Source of the DNA: Hylemonella sp. UBA6679
Lineage (GTDB): Bacteria; Pseudomonadota; Gammaproteobacteria; Burkholderiales; Burkholderiaceae_C
Direction: 5' to 3'
Assembly (NCBI GenBank): GCA_002454975.1
Contig: DKJZ01000008.1
Span: 1 to 31,821, forward strand
DNA: 31,821 nt
A model generated the notes under the pieces. That model searched no databases and was not told the DNA's origin. It saw only the letters and a program-made list of their open reading frames with translations. Every line of letters starts with the position of its first letter. Position 1 is the stretch's first letter. Below, piece by piece: positions 29,999-31,821 of the stretch. The position numbers were made by a program, and so were the translations under genes.

Positions 29999-31771
29999 AT
30001 GTCTTATTTGGTTCTGGCCCGCAAATACCGCCCACGCCGTTTCTCTGAAATGGTGGGACAGGGCCATGTGGTTCAGGCGCTGAGCAACGCGCTGAGCACC
30101 CAGCGTCTGCACCACGCCTACCTGTTCACGGGCACACGCGGTGTGGGTAAAACCACCGTCTCGCGTATTTTGGCCAAGTCACTCAACTGCCAAGGTGTGG
30201 ATGGCCAAGGCGGTATCACGGCTGAGCCTTGTGGGGTGTGCCAAGCGTGCTCTGACATTGATAGTGGCCGTTTTGTGGACTACACCGAGCTCGATGCGGC
30301 TTCGAACCGCGGCGTGGACGAGGTGCAAGCCCTGCTGGAGCAGGCGGTGTACAAGCCGGTGCAGGGGCGCTTCAAGGTCTTCATGATCGACGAGGTGCAC
30401 ATGCTGACCAACACGGCGTTCAACGCCATGTTGAAAACGCTGGAAGAGCCCCCCGAGTACCTCAAGTTTGTGCTGGCCACCACCGACCCGCAAAAGGTGC
30501 CGGTGACCGTGCTTTCGCGCTGCCTGCAGTTCAACCTGCGACCCATGGCGCCCGAAACCATTGTGGAGCACTTGCAAGAGGTGCTCACGACCGAACAACT
30601 CAGCCACGAGCCTGGCGCCTTGCGTTTGCTGGCGCGCGCCGCACGTGGCTCCATGCGCGATGCCTTGTCGCTCACCGACCAAGCCATTGCTTTTGGCGCA
30701 GGGAGCCTGTCGGACGCCACCGTGCGCCAAATGCTGGGCAGCGTGGACCGCTCGCATGTGTTTGCGCTCATTGAGGCCTTGGCCGCTGGCGACGGTAAAA
30801 CCGTGGTGCAAACCGTGGATGCCTTGCGCTTGCAGGGCCTGAGCGCGGCGTCCACCTTGGAAGACATGGCGCTGGTGTTGCAACGCATGGCCGTGCTCGC
30901 AGCCGTGCCCGATGCAGCACAAGACACCGACCCCGACACCCCGCAACTTGTGGCCTTGAGCCGCGCCATGCCGGCCGACGAAACCCAGCTGCTCTACAGC
31001 CTGTGCCTGCATGGCCGCGGCGAGCTGGGTCTGGCCCCCGATGAGTACGCCGCACTCACCATGGTGCTGTTGCGCTTGTTGGCCTTCAAGCCCAACACAC
31101 TAGCGCAACCGGCTGAAAAAAAAACACTGAAATCTGAGCCAGCGTTGCAGGTTGCCCCGCCGGATGCCCCGTCGGTCGCCCCCTCGGTCGTACCGCCCGA
31201 GCCACCGCAAGGCCGGGTTGTGCCAGTGGTGAGCAAGCCAGCGCCCGAGCTCACCAAAACTGCCCCTATCGCCGCAGGCGCAGTGCCACCCGCAGAGCCC
31301 CTACCAGCCTTGATGCCCGTGACCGTGCGCGTGGCTCCCGAGTCGCGCGCTGATGTGGCTGCAGCGCTGGCTGCGCCCGTGGTTTTGCAACCCACCGACG
31401 ACGGTGCCCATTGGCAGCAGGTGGTGCAAACCTTGGTGGCCAGCGAGGCCATCACTGCGCTGGTGCGCGAGCTGGCTTTGCAGTCGCAGTTGGTGGCGCG
31501 CGATGCGGACCATTGGCTGCTGCGGGTCGAGCGTGAATCGCTCAACCAGGGCAACAACCGCGAGCGCTTGCAAGCAGCACTTCACCAGGCAGGCTTTGAG
31601 GTCAAGCTCAGCGTTGAAATTGGCCGTGTGCTTGACAGCCCCGCCAAGCGCGCCACCGCCTTTGCCCAGCAGCGCCAACAAGCCGCCGAACAGCTGATCC
31701 ACAGCGACCCGCAGGTGCAGGCGCTGATCAGCGAGTTTGGCGCGAAAATTCTCAGCATCAAACCCATTTGA
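29999..31771 (+). CDS. dnaX: DNA polymerase III subunits tau and gamma
   Basis: DnaX is the motor of the clamp loader; full-length tau also ties together the polymerase cores and the DnaB helicase. The product has 590 residues. The AAA+ part has Walker A FTGTRGVGKTT (45-53), four zinc Cys (64, 78, 81, 84), Walker B FMIDEVHML (Asp131, Glu132) and the SRC motif (173-175). Domain III is followed by a Pro/Val/Ala-rich linker (about 375-450) and a C-terminal polymerase-binding domain. At the linker start nine A residues (31116-31124) encode GAA AAA AAA ACA. Slipping by one base either way meets TGA at 31128 or 31135, giving a gamma-like product of about 376-379 residues. No strong ribosome site precedes the ATG. 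Confidence 0.97.
   Translation: MSYLVLARKYRPRRFSEMVGQGHVVQALSNALSTQRLHHAYLFTGTRGVGKTTVSRILAKSLNCQGVDGQGGITAEPCGVCQACSDIDSGRFVDYTELDAASNRGVDEVQALLEQAVYKPVQGRFKVFMIDEVHMLTNTAFNAMLKTLEEPPEYLKFVLATTDPQKVPVTVLSRCLQFNLRPMAPETIVEHLQEVLTTEQLSHEPGALRLLARAARGSMRDALSLTDQAIAFGAGSLSDATVRQMLGSVDRSHVFALIEALAAGDGKTVVQTVDALRLQGLSAASTLEDMALVLQRMAVLAAVPDAAQDTDPDTPQLVALSRAMPADETQLLYSLCLHGRGELGLAPDEYAALTMVLLRLLAFKPNTLAQPAEKKTLKSEPALQVAPPDAPSVAPSVVPPEPPQGRVVPVVSKPAPELTKTAPIAAGAVPPAEPLPALMPVTVRVAPESRADVAAALAAPVVLQPTDDGAHWQQVVQTLVASEAITALVRELALQSQLVARDADHWLLRVERESLNQGNNRERLQAALHQAGFEVKLSVEIGRVLDSPAKRATAFAQQRQQAAEQLIHSDPQVQALISEFGAKILSIKPI
31116..31137 (+). promoter_or_regulatory. A9 slippage site in dnaX for production of gamma
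   Basis: Nine A in a row (31116-31124). In the -1 frame four codons (AAC ACT GAA ATC) lead to TGA at 31135-31137; in the +1 frame one codon (CAC) leads to TGA at 31128-31130. Polymerase or ribosome slippage would therefore end translation just after domain III. Confidence 0.72.
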
Positions 31772-31795
31772 TTTTTCAACGACAAGGATTTCCCG

Positions 31796-31821
31796 ATGTT
31801 CAACAAAGGACAACTCGCCGG
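31796..31821 (+). CDS. YbaB/EbfC nucleoid-associated protein, first codons only
   Basis: The window ends within this gene. The ATG at 31796 opens MFNKGQLAG, the typical start of betaproteobacterial YbaB/EbfC proteins, small dimeric DNA-binding proteins. AAGGA lies about 9 bases upstream. Its place 24 bases after dnaX is the conserved dnaX-ybaB(-recR) arrangement, and this context carries most of the weight, since only nine residues are visible. Confidence 0.8.

Noticed and set aside
1..31821. CRISPR arrays, insertion sequences, prophage, tRNA or rRNA genes
   Set aside because: No regularly spaced direct repeats of suitable size, no transposase or integrase motifs, and no tRNA cloverleaf or rRNA signature was recognised. 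The only tandem repeat is the short coding one in addA.

Overview
The window looks like a chromosomal segment of a betaproteobacterium, order Burkholderiales and probably family Comamonadaceae (Rhodoferax/Limnohabitans-like; the genus is a guess). The pointers are the Omp32-like trimeric porin, AddAB-type nuclease genes instead of RecBCD, the rho/trxA and dnaX/ybaB neighbourhoods, and a GC-rich intergenic repeat of a kind I associate with Comamonadaceae. No phage, transposon, tRNA, rRNA or CRISPR array was seen. Genes are tightly packed, and many start or stop within a few bases of a neighbour.

Layout. 1-2877: 3' end of ftsH, then folP and glmM (folate and cell-wall precursor synthesis), with a hairpin terminator between ftsH and folP. 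2881-4545 (minus): a VanZ-like membrane protein and a general porin. 4786-8255 (plus): an OlsB-like ornithine N-acyltransferase, polyphosphate kinase ppk and a SixA-type phosphatase. 8258-10333 (minus): a Lys/Ala-rich DNA-binding-like protein and the exopolyphosphatase ppx. 10512-17000 (plus): the complete pstSCAB-phoU-phoB-phoR operon. 17004-20097 (minus): a MATE exporter and an ArnT-like membrane glycosyltransferase. 20204-22407 (minus): rpmE2, rho and trxA. 22491-29808 (plus): an addB-like and an addA-like gene and a TIGR03862-type flavoprotein. 29806-29900 (minus): the 4.5S/SRP RNA. 29999-31821 (plus): dnaX and the first codons of a ybaB-type gene.

The main biological theme is phosphate starvation. 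Between about 4.6 and 10.5 kb I read five separate promoters carrying PhoB-box-like direct repeats (7-base half-sites on an 11-base period): upstream of the porin (four half-sites in a row), olsB (three), ppk (three), ppx (two) and pstS (two). They are all oriented toward the gene they precede, and all lie within 13 kb of the phoB and phoR genes whose products would act on them. The island would join outer-membrane uptake (porin), high-affinity transport (Pst), signalling (PhoU/PhoB/PhoR), the polyphosphate store (Ppk/Ppx) and replacement of phospholipid by phosphorus-free ornithine lipid (OlsB).

Other notable signals are a run of nine A residues in dnaX with stop codons just beyond it in both other frames (likely route to a short gamma subunit), matching hairpins on either side of the trxA-rho boundary, and a 21-base in-frame tandem repeat inside addA.
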